64,000 nucleotides of DNA from CAVZTX01 sp963778375 (GTDB lineage: Bacteria > Chloroflexota > Ktedonobacteria > Ktedonobacterales > Ktedonobacteraceae): assembly GCA_963778375.1 (NCBI GenBank), contig CAVZTX010000011.1, positions 325,012 through 389,011 of the forward strand, given 5' to 3'. The translations under genes were made by a program, and so were the position numbers. Numbering within the stretch: position 1 is the first letter of the stretch; every line of letters begins with the position of its first letter. The notes under the pieces are model-generated. The model saw only the letters and a list, made by a program, of their open reading frames with translations, had not been told where the DNA came from and made no database searches. Positions 18,280-27,236 of the stretch are shown piece by piece.

Positions 18280-18972
18280 GTGATGAAAGAGGATAAAGAT
18301 CCAACTCGGATCACTATGGATGCGTATTCGCATATCGCCTCTCACTATGCTCATACCCATAGTATCGCTACCCACCCAGAATTCTGGCGTGAGCATTTGC
18401 AACGCTTTGTTGATGCAGTACAATCAAGCCCCATATTCCAAGCCAACCCTTCACTTCCAGTATTGGATGTTGGATGCGGACCAGGCCGCGACTCGCTCCT
18501 GCTAGCGCAAATGGGCTTCAATGTAATCGCGACCGATCTTTCAGAAGCAATGCTCGACGAGGCCCACAAACGCTGCCAGGACCAACCTTTTGCCGAATGC
18601 ATCACCTTCCGGCGTATGGACATGCGCATACTTGATCTTCCAGACGCCTCGTGCGCCGGGCTTTGGGTCTCAGCCTCCTTCCTGCATATCCCCAAGCGTG
18701 AAAATCTAGCCGTGCTTAAAGAACTTGTACGCGTACTGGCTCCTGGTGGTCCTCTCATGCTACTGGTCAAAGAGTCCGATAGCGGAGACGACGAACGCTA
18801 CGAGGCACACTCGGAAAGTGGCAATTTGCGCTTCTTTGCCCGCTATCGTGGCGGCGAACTCTGGACATTGCTCGAGCAGGCAGGCTTAAAAGTCCTGGAG
18901 ATTACAACGACAGTCGATACGCGTTTCACCGACGGTCGTCGCTGGTTGTGCGCGTTAAGCATAAAAGGCTAG
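18280..18972 (+). CDS. Class I SAM-dependent methyltransferase
   Basis: 230-residue methyltransferase with motif I VLDVGCGPGRDSLLLA (about residues 62-77), motif II VIATDLSEAMLDEA, and LWVSASFLHIP at the post-II position. The overall pattern is the Methyltransf_11/25 small-molecule type. Substrate not predictable. GTG 18280 and ATG 18283 both follow AAGGGG; either could be used. It starts 9 bases after the carboxypeptidase stop, so the two are probably cotranscribed. Confidence 0.88.
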   Translation: MMKEDKDPTRITMDAYSHIASHYAHTHSIATHPEFWREHLQRFVDAVQSSPIFQANPSLPVLDVGCGPGRDSLLLAQMGFNVIATDLSEAMLDEAHKRCQDQPFAECITFRRMDMRILDLPDASCAGLWVSASFLHIPKRENLAVLKELVRVLAPGGPLMLLVKESDSGDDERYEAHSESGNLRFFARYRGGELWTLLEQAGLKVLEITTTVDTRFTDGRRWLCALSIKG

Positions 18973-19416
18973 TGCAACAGCACTTACTTGCATCGTTCAA
19001 TACATGACTATCCCAAGCACCATGTAGGGTATCCCATATTTCTTATCATTTCCTCCCAAAACATATTGCTTTCGAGTGAAGATGGATAATCGAAAGTAAA
19101 GATTTCTTAACCTTCGGTGTTTTTCATCTCTACTTCATATTCATATTATATGCTACGTCAGAACCTTGTACACCACTTTTACCTTTACATATTGGCAGAC
19201 AAGGGCGCTTTGCTGACACGGAATGTCATCATTTTTTACGAAAGTACTAAATCGATGTTTCTGAATTAGGTAATTATACCTAGTTTAATATCCATTTCAT
19301 GAAGGGAACGTAGGCTAAAAAGGAACGATATCAGTCTCTAAATGGAGCGATGATAACTACCCAAGCTCTGATGCAACTGGTTGTTTTGTGAGCAAATGAG
19401 TGAGGTTACAATTCTT
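18973..19416. other. AT-rich intergenic stretch upstream of the two-component system
   Basis: About 440 bases with no convincing gene. The composition is noticeably AT-richer than the flanks. A promoter for the response regulator operon must lie here, but I cannot single out its boxes with confidence. No repeat of the type A or B families was seen. Confidence 0.5.
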
Positions 19417-20094
19417 ATGCGTATCCTGATTGTTGAAGATGATCCTCATTTAGGAGCTAGCCTGAGGAAAGGTCTAGGGGCCAATAAGTATGCTGTTGAC
19501 CTCGTGACCGATGGGCAAGGAGCTCTCTCAATGGGTCTGGCGATACCATACGATCTGATCATTCTCGACATTTTACTCCCTCAGCTCAGCGGTTTTGAAG
19601 TGTGCGCTCAACTACGCAGTCAAGGACGAACCATGCCTATTCTGCTGCTGACAGCGTTGGGCGAAGTTGAACAGCGCGTCAAGGGTCTGGACCTGGGAGC
19701 AGATGACTATCTGATAAAACCTTTCGCCTTCCGTGAGCTGGAGGCACGAGTACGCGCTCTACTACGCCGCGAAAGTTCATCCAAGACGGTAGAATTGCGT
19801 TTTATGGATATCATCCTGAACACGCATACACAAGAGGTGCAGAGGGGAGACCGCGCCATTTCCTTGTGCAGCAAGGAATATAGACTACTAGAGTTTTTAA
19901 TGCGCCACCCGCATCACGTATTGAGCCGTTTAAATATCGCTGAACATGTTTGGGATTATGATGCTGAGCATCTTTCCAATGTTATCGATGTGCACATATA
20001 TAGTTTGAGGCGGAAGCTCTGCGAGCAAAACGAGCCAAATGTCATTCACACAATCCGCAATGCAGGATATCAATTGAAGGAACCTCAAGCATGA
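19417..20094 (+). CDS. OmpR/PhoB-family response regulator
   Basis: 225 residues. Receiver domain with acidic pocket EDD near the N-terminus, phosphoacceptor Asp in LIILDILLPQ, Thr in LLTALG and Lys in YLIKPF; a winged-helix DNA-binding domain follows (SKEYRLLEFLMRHPHHVLSR ... NVIDVHIYSLRRKL). The start was placed at ATG 19417, where the family usually begins (MRILIVEDD); ATG 19396 and TTG 19381 are possible longer starts, none with a strong ribosome-binding site. It overlaps the kinase gene by four bases (ATGA), indicating translational coupling. Confidence 0.9.
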   Translation: MRILIVEDDPHLGASLRKGLGANKYAVDLVTDGQGALSMGLAIPYDLIILDILLPQLSGFEVCAQLRSQGRTMPILLLTALGEVEQRVKGLDLGADDYLIKPFAFRELEARVRALLRRESSSKTVELRFMDIILNTHTQEVQRGDRAISLCSKEYRLLEFLMRHPHHVLSRLNIAEHVWDYDAEHLSNVIDVHIYSLRRKLCEQNEPNVIHTIRNAGYQLKEPQA

Positions 20095-21581
20095 TAAATC
20101 GATTGCGAAGCATTTGGCCACCTGGGATTCGTATGCAACTGATGTTCTGGTACACCGGCATCTTTGCGCTGCTCCTGCTTACTTTTAGCATTATCTTCTA
20201 CCTGGCGCTAGAGGATGCATTGCAATCGGATGTTGATACTGACTTGCAACTGCGTATACAGCAGATTGCAGTAGGCATCACCAATGAAAACGGTACGACC
20301 AGCATTGAAGAGATATTGGAAGATGTACCAAAGTTGGATCCAGCCGTGCTAGGGAACATTCCTATAAGTGTATCAAATCAAGAAAGTCAACTTCAAACTC
20401 AGTCCTATATGAACTTTCGCTCGTTTGTGCAAATCCTGGACGTAAAAGGGAAAATAATCTATGCCACGCCTAACTCTCAGGCTATTCCTACGCCCTCTGC
20501 AAGCGTAACTGAAGCGTTGCATGGTGTTGTTTGGAAAGGCACAATCACTACATTTAACGGACAGACAATGCGTTTATATAGTGCACGACTCATCTACAAA
20601 GGAGCGCTTTTTGGCGTCATCCAGGTTGGCGAGTCGCTGGCTTACTTGCATGCCATTCTACACAACATCGTCGTGAAATTGCTCCTGATCGCTCCTTTCA
20701 TGCTGCTCTGCGGTGCTATTGGCAGCTACTGGCTTGCAAGGCGAGCCTTTGTACCGATCCGCCACCTGACAGACATCGCTCAAGATATTAGTGCCGGGGA
20801 TCTGGATCGCCGTGTCCCAATACCTCGGCCACGTGATGAGGTACACCAACTCGCTCTGACTTTCAATTCGATGATCGGACGGCTTGATCAGACTTTTCTG
20901 CAACAGCGCCGCTTTGTGGCGGATGCTTCACACGAGTTGCGTACGCCTGTTGCCGCGATACGTAGCATGACGGATGTGGCATTGGCACAATCCAACAATT
21001 TAGAGGAATGTATCTCCGTCATGCATGATGTAAATACGGAAGCTGAGCGCCTGGGCTGGCTCATCCAGAATCTGCTAACCTTGGCACGGTCAGACGAAGG
21101 ACAGGTACTACTTGACCACGAGTTCGTACGGCTTGATCTGCTAGTCTGTGATGTGGTTGCCACGCTCGAAGCGTTAGCAGTTGAACGAGAAATTACGCTG
21201 CAAATAGAAAATTTAGAGCCAGTCACTGTACAAGGTGATACCTCGCGGCTCATCCAGTGTGTCATGAATCTCCTTGATAATGCACTTATCTACACCGATG
21301 CAGGAGGGAAGGTTACTATCCAGAGTGAGATCAAAGGGAATTGGGGTTGCATCGCAATTAAGGACACAGGTATTGGAATTGCACCGGAGGATCTTCCTCA
21401 TATCTTTGAGCGTTTCTACCGAACTGATCCTGCGCGTTCGCAGATAAGGGGAGGTAGCGGCTTAGGGCTTTCTATTGTCGATTGGATCGTACATGCACAT
21501 GGGGGTTCTATGCGTGTCGAAAGTCAACTAGGGCATGGGTCGACTTTCACTATGATCCTGCCACTAGCCGACCCCTTCTGA
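20091..21581 (+). CDS. Sensor histidine kinase
   Basis: 496-residue membrane kinase partnered with the preceding regulator. TM1 at about residues 16-37 and TM2 at about 198-220 flank an extracytoplasmic sensor domain of roughly 155 residues. A HAMP domain (RHLTDIAQDISAGDLDRRV), the HisKA H-box FVADASHELRTPVAAI, and the ATPase N, G1, F and G2 boxes (NLLDNALIYT, DTGIGIAPEDL, FERFYRT, GGSGLGLSIV) are all present. The stimulus is unknown. The gene order and ATGA overlap define an operon whose targets may include the neighbouring envelope genes; that is inference. Confidence 0.92.
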   Translation: MINRLRSIWPPGIRMQLMFWYTGIFALLLLTFSIIFYLALEDALQSDVDTDLQLRIQQIAVGITNENGTTSIEEILEDVPKLDPAVLGNIPISVSNQESQLQTQSYMNFRSFVQILDVKGKIIYATPNSQAIPTPSASVTEALHGVVWKGTITTFNGQTMRLYSARLIYKGALFGVIQVGESLAYLHAILHNIVVKLLLIAPFMLLCGAIGSYWLARRAFVPIRHLTDIAQDISAGDLDRRVPIPRPRDEVHQLALTFNSMIGRLDQTFLQQRRFVADASHELRTPVAAIRSMTDVALAQSNNLEECISVMHDVNTEAERLGWLIQNLLTLARSDEGQVLLDHEFVRLDLLVCDVVATLEALAVEREITLQIENLEPVTVQGDTSRLIQCVMNLLDNALIYTDAGGKVTIQSEIKGNWGCIAIKDTGIGIAPEDLPHIFERFYRTDPARSQIRGGSGLGLSIVDWIVHAHGGSMRVESQLGHGSTFTMILPLADPF

Positions 21582-21785
21582 ATTGCGAGTGGCTGAGCAC
21601 TCGCAGGGATGCCCTAATCGGCCCCTGAAATCACTGCCATGATACGGTTCCAATACTGAATTTGTGGAACCATCAAGAACCTGATCGCTGATTGTACCAA
21701 CGATTTAGAACTAATTTGGATGAAAGGAGCGTAGCGCGTCAATACATGCCTATGTATTGATACAGAAGCATAGCGTTACACTTAA

Positions 21786-22751
21786 ATGGCAATGGATTTT
21801 TCTCTTCCTACCACTAAGTCCAGTGACTTACAGCAGCCCATAAATTCTCCACCTCGCGGCTCATCAGCTTCTACTCCGCCAGTACTCCAAGGACAGAAAG
21901 ATAGCCCAACTCTCTTACTAGAGAAACTTTATAGAGGACTGACTTCCCCAACCCGGCTCTTACCTGACTTTCTGATCATTGGCGCGCAAAAAGGTGGCAC
22001 CACCTCCCTCTATAACTATTTGCAAGCCCACCCGTGCATCGCACCTGCTGAGAGAAAGGAAGTGCATTTTTTTGATAGACGATCAAATCTGAACAAGGGT
22101 CTAACCTGGTACCGGGGACACTTTCCTGCCTGGGTCGAAAAGTATTATGTCCAGCACTTCCGTCAGCAGGCCTTTTTGACAGGAGAAGCTACGCCTGAGT
22201 ACCTGTTTCTTCCACACATTCCATCTAAAGTGGTCAAGGTACTGCCGCATGTCAAACTCATTATCTTGTTACGTAACCCGGTCAATCGCGCCTATTCCCA
22301 ATATCAGCATGCAGTGGTACAAGGGCACGAAACACGCTCGTTTGAAGAGGCGATCAACGCTCAGGAGGCCTGCCTCACCGAGGAACAAGCCAATCTCCTG
22401 CAAGATGAAGATTATGAACGTTACACCTATATGCAACACTGTTACCTGCTGCGAAGCATTTACATCGACCAATTACAGAGGTGGATGCATCTATTTCCCC
22501 GGGAGCAGTTCCTGATCCTCAAGAGCGAAGCGTTGTATGCAGATCCCGCCGCCATCCTCAAACAAGTTCTGGACTTTCTAGACGTACCTACGTCCGAAAT
22601 TCAACTCAGGAAAAGCAATTACAAGCCATATTATGCCAACCACTATTCTGAGATGGATACAGGCCTGCGCAAGCGCTTGATCACATTCTTCGAACCGTAT
22701 AATGCTCGCCTCTACGATTTTCTGGGCGTCGATTTCGGTTGGAATCGGTAA
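21786..22751 (+). CDS. Sulfotransferase family protein
   Basis: 321-residue PAPS-dependent sulfotransferase. The 5'-phosphosulfate loop is GAQKGGTTSLYNYLQ (about 64-78), and the 3'-phosphate motif is LLRNPVNRAYSQYQHA. It is clearly paralogous to the truncated protein at the left edge of the window. The N-terminal ~50 residues are Ser/Pro-rich and probably unstructured. ATG 21786 has no clear Shine-Dalgarno; ATG 21792 is equally possible. Likely acceptors are surface glycans, by analogy with bacterial heparan/NodH-like sulfotransferases; no direct evidence. Confidence 0.9.
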   Translation: MAMDFSLPTTKSSDLQQPINSPPRGSSASTPPVLQGQKDSPTLLLEKLYRGLTSPTRLLPDFLIIGAQKGGTTSLYNYLQAHPCIAPAERKEVHFFDRRSNLNKGLTWYRGHFPAWVEKYYVQHFRQQAFLTGEATPEYLFLPHIPSKVVKVLPHVKLIILLRNPVNRAYSQYQHAVVQGHETRSFEEAINAQEACLTEEQANLLQDEDYERYTYMQHCYLLRSIYIDQLQRWMHLFPREQFLILKSEALYADPAAILKQVLDFLDVPTSEIQLRKSNYKPYYANHYSEMDTGLRKRLITFFEPYNARLYDFLGVDFGWNR

Positions 22752-22995
22752 TACTGGGATAACTTTTTTCATCCTACTACTTTCCATTTCTCTGATGGCT
22801 TTTTCATGCCTATTTCATCCTCAAGTAGTATGCTAGGGTCGGTTACATCTTGTCCGTTCCTTCGTATCCCTCCTGATCACATAGCTTTCCCGCATCGATG
22901 AAGAACATCGTCTTGTTTCACTTGCCCCATAGCCTCATGTTTGTTATACTGCACCCAATGCAAAAGCACTTTAGAAATGAAGGTTCTTAAAAATC

Positions 22996-24441
22996 ATGGT
23001 AAAAGAAGATACACATAATAATCATCATAGCGAACCATCGAGATTGGAGCGAGCACGCCTTGCACTTGCGATTTCCGCGGGCAAGCTGGCAGGGGCATCT
23101 GGCCGCTTCCTGCGTATCGGCGGTGGTACAAGTTTACCAGGCATGATCGCACGTCGTATTGATCCCAACGTCCTCAAGTCGGTGATTGGAGCGAGCAAGG
23201 CTAAGAAAATAGTCATTACTGGCAGCAATGGTAAAACCACAACCGCTCGTATGACTTCCGCTATTGCTAATAATGACGGTAGGCGTGTCTCGCATAACCG
23301 CACCGGCTCTAACATGTTGCAAGGTGTTACTTCTGTTGCGGTCAACTCTGCCAGCGTGTTCGGACGGCTAGATAGCGATCTACTGCTCTTTGAAATCGAC
23401 GAAGGGACGATGCCTCTGGCAGTGCCGGAAATCCAACCCGATGTCGTCGTGATTACCAATATCTTCCGAGACCAGTTGGACCGCTACGGTGAACTCTATT
23501 CGGTGGCTAAAGCGCTCGATAAGGTGCTGGAAGATTTACCGGAAACAGCTACCATTCTCCTGAACGGCAATGATCCTCAAGTCGCCAACTTCGGACAGAA
23601 CGCGAAAGCCAAACGCCTGTTCTTCGGCCTGGAAACTACAGAGGTCGGGATGCCCGTTCCTGAGCAATCTGCCGACATTATTCGCTGCATCCACTGTCAG
23701 GAAGACCTGCTCTACGAAGTCGCCTACATGTCCCATCTGGGCATCTATCGCTGTCCCAATTGCGGATATACTCTACCGAAACTAGATATTGCCGCAACCT
23801 CGGTCAAGCTGGCCGAAGATGGCGAAGGTCTCACACACGTTGACTTGCGCACCCCGCAAGGTGACATCGCACTGGACATCCCACTCCCCGGCCTGCACAA
23901 CGTCTACAATGCAGCGGCTGCCATCGGCGCTAGCCTGGCGGCAGGTCTTGATCTACAGAAAATGCCATCAGCCCTTACCAACATCCGTCCCGCCTTTGGA
24001 CGTCTGGAAAAGATTCAGGCAGGCGACAAGACGATCTACCTGTCCTTTGTGAAAAATCCCACCTCGTTCAATCTCATGTTGCGCCTCATCGCGCAGCATC
24101 CCGGTCCAAAACACATGCTCATTGTCGCAAGCAGAACAGTTGTAGATGGAGAGGATTTTGCCTGGCTGTGGGATGTGGATATCGAGGGCATTGGCAAAGA
24201 TATCCAGGACGTCGTCTGTAGCGGCAACAAGGCAGAAGAACTCGCCATGCGTCTGAAATACGCCGATGTCCCCGTTGATAAGATCAGCATCATCCATGAG
24301 CGTGAGGCAGGCCTCGATGACGCCCTCAAGAATGCAGGCCCCGGTGGCAAACTCTACATCATGGCAAGCTATACACCAACCCACGAACTGCGACGTATCA
24401 TGCAAAAGCGCGGCTGGGTGAAGCACTTCTGGGAAGAATAA
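22996..24441 (+). CDS. murT: Lipid II isoglutaminyl synthase, MurT subunit
   Basis: 481-residue Mur-ligase-type enzyme. MurT with GatD amidates the alpha-carboxyl of D-Glu in lipid II, giving D-isoglutamine. Diagnostic features: ATP loop GSNGKTTTARM, the Mur ligase DQLDRYGEL segment, and a Cys4 zinc ribbon (CIHC ... CPNC) in the middle of the central domain, a hallmark of MurT versus MurC-F. The C-terminal DUF1727-type domain ends with YTPTHELRRIM. gatD follows 71 bases downstream, separated by a type B repeat. MurT/GatD fits a Gram-positive-like wall. Confidence 0.95.
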   Translation: MVKEDTHNNHHSEPSRLERARLALAISAGKLAGASGRFLRIGGGTSLPGMIARRIDPNVLKSVIGASKAKKIVITGSNGKTTTARMTSAIANNDGRRVSHNRTGSNMLQGVTSVAVNSASVFGRLDSDLLLFEIDEGTMPLAVPEIQPDVVVITNIFRDQLDRYGELYSVAKALDKVLEDLPETATILLNGNDPQVANFGQNAKAKRLFFGLETTEVGMPVPEQSADIIRCIHCQEDLLYEVAYMSHLGIYRCPNCGYTLPKLDIAATSVKLAEDGEGLTHVDLRTPQGDIALDIPLPGLHNVYNAAAAIGASLAAGLDLQKMPSALTNIRPAFGRLEKIQAGDKTIYLSFVKNPTSFNLMLRLIAQHPGPKHMLIVASRTVVDGEDFAWLWDVDIEGIGKDIQDVVCSGNKAEELAMRLKYADVPVDKISIIHEREAGLDDALKNAGPGGKLYIMASYTPTHELRRIMQKRGWVKHFWEE

Positions 24442-24450
24442 TACTATCCT

Positions 24451-24489
24451 CCTGTAGGGACAGTGCCTTGTGCCTGTCCGAGCGAAGGA
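24451..24489. repeat. Type B repeat between murT and gatD
   Basis: Reads CCTGTAGGGACAGTGCC then TTGTGCCTGTCC, an inverted pair around a short spacer, followed by GAGCGAAGG. The same GTAGGGRCAGTGCC...TTGTGCCTG unit occurs at 25380 and twice at 43600-43670. Confidence 0.75.
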
Positions 24490-24512
24490 ATAACATAAGA
24501 GGACAATATAAA

Positions 24513-25335
24513 ATGAACGAACAAGTCAAAGATACCGGTATGGTCTTGAAAATCGGTCACCTCTACCCCACCCTCATGAGCGTGGCCGCCGACCGTGGCA
24601 ACCTCTTTTCCATCGAGAAACGCTGCCAGTGGCGCGGCATTAAAACCGAGGTAGATCAGATTTTTGTCAAACAGACACCCGACTTCACCAAATACGACTA
24701 TGATCCTTTTTCACGGTGGTGCAGACCGCGAGATGGAACTCGCCTCACGTGATATCCAGGCCAAAGTTCCCTCCCTGAAGGAGGCAGTAGAGTCAAACTC
24801 GGTAGTGCTGAGCGTATGTGCCGGGTTCCAGTTGCTTGGGCACTATTACAAACCGTTTCAGGGACCCGAACTGAAAGGTGCGGGCCTGCTCGACCTCCAT
24901 ACTGAGGGCGGCAGCACGCGCTTCATGACCCATATGGCCTTGGAGTTTGCCGTCGATCTGGAACAAACAGAGAACCAGCGCGGCAAAAAGGTGCTCGTCG
25001 GCTACGAAAACCATAGTGGCCGCACCTACTTGGGACCAAACGCAAAGCCTTTGGGAAAAGTCCTCGCGGGTTGGGGAAATAACGGCAAAGACGGATTTGA
25101 AGGAGCCAACTATAAATATATCTTCGGCACCTATCTGCATGGGCCGGTGCTACCGAAAAATCCCTGGTTCACTGATCTGCTTATCCAGCTTGCCCTGGAA
25201 CGTCGTTACGGGAAAGTCGAATTAGCCCCCCTGGATGATTCTACAGAAAACGCCGCCCATGATGCTGCCTTGAAGCTGGCTATGGAGTTCAAAGGCACAA
25301 TGTCGGCTATAGAAGCAACACCGTGGAAGAGATAG
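24513..25335 (+). pseudogene. gatD: Lipid II isoglutaminyl synthase glutaminase subunit GatD, split by a frameshift
   Basis: Class I glutamine amidotransferase that supplies ammonia to MurT. The first ~62 residues (MNEQVKDTGMVLKIGHLYP...TPDFTKYDYD) are in one frame and the rest in another (HGGADREMELASRD ... to 25335). Deleting one base within 24699-24711, most simply in the CCTTTTT tract, joins the frames. The nucleophile is Cys in VLSVCAGFQLLGHYY and the His is in FGTYLHGPVLPKNP. Both catalytic elements survive, so the enzyme would be functional if the indel is a sequencing error. Start ATG 24513, with AGAGGAC upstream. Losing gatD while keeping an intact murT would be odd biologically. Confidence 0.85.
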
Positions 25336-25340
25336 TCCCG

Positions 25341-26274
25341 ATGGGAGCCCAACAATCGGCGGTGAGCAACCCGGCTTGTCCTCCTGTAGGGGCAGTGCCT
25401 TGCGCCTGCCCTCGCCAAGGATCTCTTTGCTCGGCAAAGAAGCGCCCTCCCTACATCAAGCTAGCGTTCCTGCTCTGCATCATTATCTTCCCGCTGCTCG
25501 CTTGCAGTGTAAGTTTCTCTCCGGCGGCTAACAGTACATCTGGCCCTTCAACAAATGGCGCTTTAGGTACGCCAACACCAGCACTGAATGTGTGGAGCAA
25601 CGGAGGACCTGGGGTTGAGATTCGCTACGAAGATTGGAAAAGTCCAGGTGGGGCAGAAGATACTGTAACGATTGTGCGCTTTGACCTCCATCAAATTAAT
25701 CTGAGCATCGGCTACCAGCCTACTCAACCACTATTGATGAGTGCTTGGATGCAACAACAGAAGGCTCTAGCCATCATCAATGGCGGATACTTCGACCAAA
25801 ATGATAATGCCACCGCTCTCGTCGTTTCCAACGGACAGGCGTCCGGGACCTCCTATAATGGGTTCGGTGGCATGCTTTCGGTTGAATGCGCAAGGCAATA
25901 TTAGCCTGCGTTCATTGCACCAGCAGCCCTATAATCCAGGCAGCGAACAACTGCAGCAGGCTACGCAATCCTCACCCATGCTTGTGCTACCAGGCGGACA
26001 ACGCGCAGACTTTGACGCCGACGCCTCTAGCTCCCGCCGCAGTGTCGTAGCAATGGATAAGCAGGGTCGTCTATTGTTCATCATCAGCCCAGACCCAACA
26101 TTCTCACTCGATGAGATAGCCGATCAGCTTGTCAACTCTGACCTCTCCATCAACCTGGCGCTCAACCTGGATGGAGGGGCCTCCACCGCCCTGTACGTGA
26201 ACTCCGGCAGCCAGCACGTTGCGATTGACTCGCTGGCTAAACTGCCCATTGTGATTATTGTGAAGGCAAAGTAA
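25341..26274 (+). pseudogene. Phosphodiester glycosidase (NAGPA-like) lipoprotein, split by a frameshift
   Basis: The first frame gives a lipoprotein-type leader (LLCIIIFPLLAC) and the start of a NAGPA/exopolysaccharide-type phosphodiester glycosidase domain (ALAIINGGYFDQNDN). The second frame continues FRLNAQGNISLRSL ... LNLDGGASTALYVN to 26274, the family's conserved end. Removing the C at 25875 joins them (GGMFRLNAQG). Such enzymes hydrolyse sugar-phosphodiester links in glycans or wall polymers. The N-terminus before the signal peptide encodes a type B repeat (25380-25412), giving an odd Cys/Pro-rich leader. ATG 25341 or GTG 25323 (overlapping gatD by 13 bases) are the only in-frame starts seen. 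Confidence 0.75.
25380..25412. repeat. Type B repeat inside the N-terminal coding region of the glycosidase gene
   Basis: CCTGTAGGGGCAGTGCC then TTGCGCCTGCCC, the same palindromic unit as at 24451 and 43600. It is in frame and would be translated upstream of the lipoprotein signal sequence. Confidence 0.75.
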
Positions 26275-26299
26275 TTGCGAGAAAAAGAGCGTGCACATT

Positions 26300-27202
26300 A
26301 TGTCAAATAAAAAGTCAGTAGCAAAACAGGTAAGTATAACTTCTCTCATTCTTGTTGGAATGACCGTTATCTTGATTCCTCTCGTGGCCCTGCCATATAT
26401 TTTCTCAGTCATGCGCAAGCTACGGCACAGATCGAAGGCGGGTCGCGAGGTTTCCGCAAGTGTCTCGTCTGCTGATACGCCTCTAACAACCTTCAATCCT
26501 CACGGCCAGCCGGGCGATCCGATTAACATTCAATTTCTTGGCACCGATGGGCAGATTGGTGCAGCTTTCGCCGCTGCTGGCTGGTATCGTGCCGATGAAA
26601 TCGATTTCATCACCTCTGCACGTATCTGCGCAGACTCTGTACTTGGCCGTGCTTACTCGACCGCTCCAGTAAGTAACCTCTACCTCTATGGACGCAAGGA
26701 AGACATGGCATTTGAACGGCCTGGTCATACCGTTCGCCAGCGCGACCACATCCGTATCTGGAATACTGGACGCAAAGGGACTGATAGGCGTCCCATATGG
26801 ATTGGCAGCGTTACGAAAGATACGAAGGTGGAACTCGCCAAGACCAACCACCTGCCCACCCATCATATCTCGCCAAATGTGGACGCCGAACGCGCTCTCG
26901 CCGTCTCCGAACTGACCCAAACAGACTTTGTCGTAGAGGAGACTACACGCCCTGGCTTTGGCAAAGTGACCCAGGGCGTGAATGGAGGTGGCGATCCTTA
27001 TTTCACCGACGGGCAGGTAGCCGTGATTACTCTCGCCAATGTCTGGACACCGCCACTCGCTACACAAGTGCGTAGTCCACTTGGTTCTCGCATTGCCCAG
27101 ATGTTAGTGGGTCTCGTTCGCAACCAACTGCCTAAAGCCGGGCTTGAGCATGCCTCACGCGAACAACAGCGTCTCAAGGTTAGTGATCAAGCAAGTGCGT
27201 AG
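26300..27202 (+). CDS. LssY C-terminal domain membrane protein
   Basis: 300-residue protein with one N-terminal transmembrane helix (about residues 12-34) and an LssY_C-like domain. Recognisable segments are PINIQFLGTDGQIGAAFAAAGWYRADEI, PVSNLYLYGRKEDMAFERPG and RDHIRIWNTG. LssY_C is named after the Legionella type I secretion-associated LssY, where it accompanies a phosphatase domain that is absent here. Function unknown. ATG 26300 was chosen; GTG 26291 is an alternative. It follows the glycosidase gene by 25 bases, extending the murT-gatD gene string. Confidence 0.75.
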   Translation: MSNKKSVAKQVSITSLILVGMTVILIPLVALPYIFSVMRKLRHRSKAGREVSASVSSADTPLTTFNPHGQPGDPINIQFLGTDGQIGAAFAAAGWYRADEIDFITSARICADSVLGRAYSTAPVSNLYLYGRKEDMAFERPGHTVRQRDHIRIWNTGRKGTDRRPIWIGSVTKDTKVELAKTNHLPTHHISPNVDAERALAVSELTQTDFVVEETTRPGFGKVTQGVNGGGDPYFTDGQVAVITLANVWTPPLATQVRSPLGSRIAQMLVGLVRNQLPKAGLEHASREQQRLKVSDQASA

Positions 27203-27236
27203 GGCACCAGGGCATTCTTTACGAGTGCCCTGCGTT

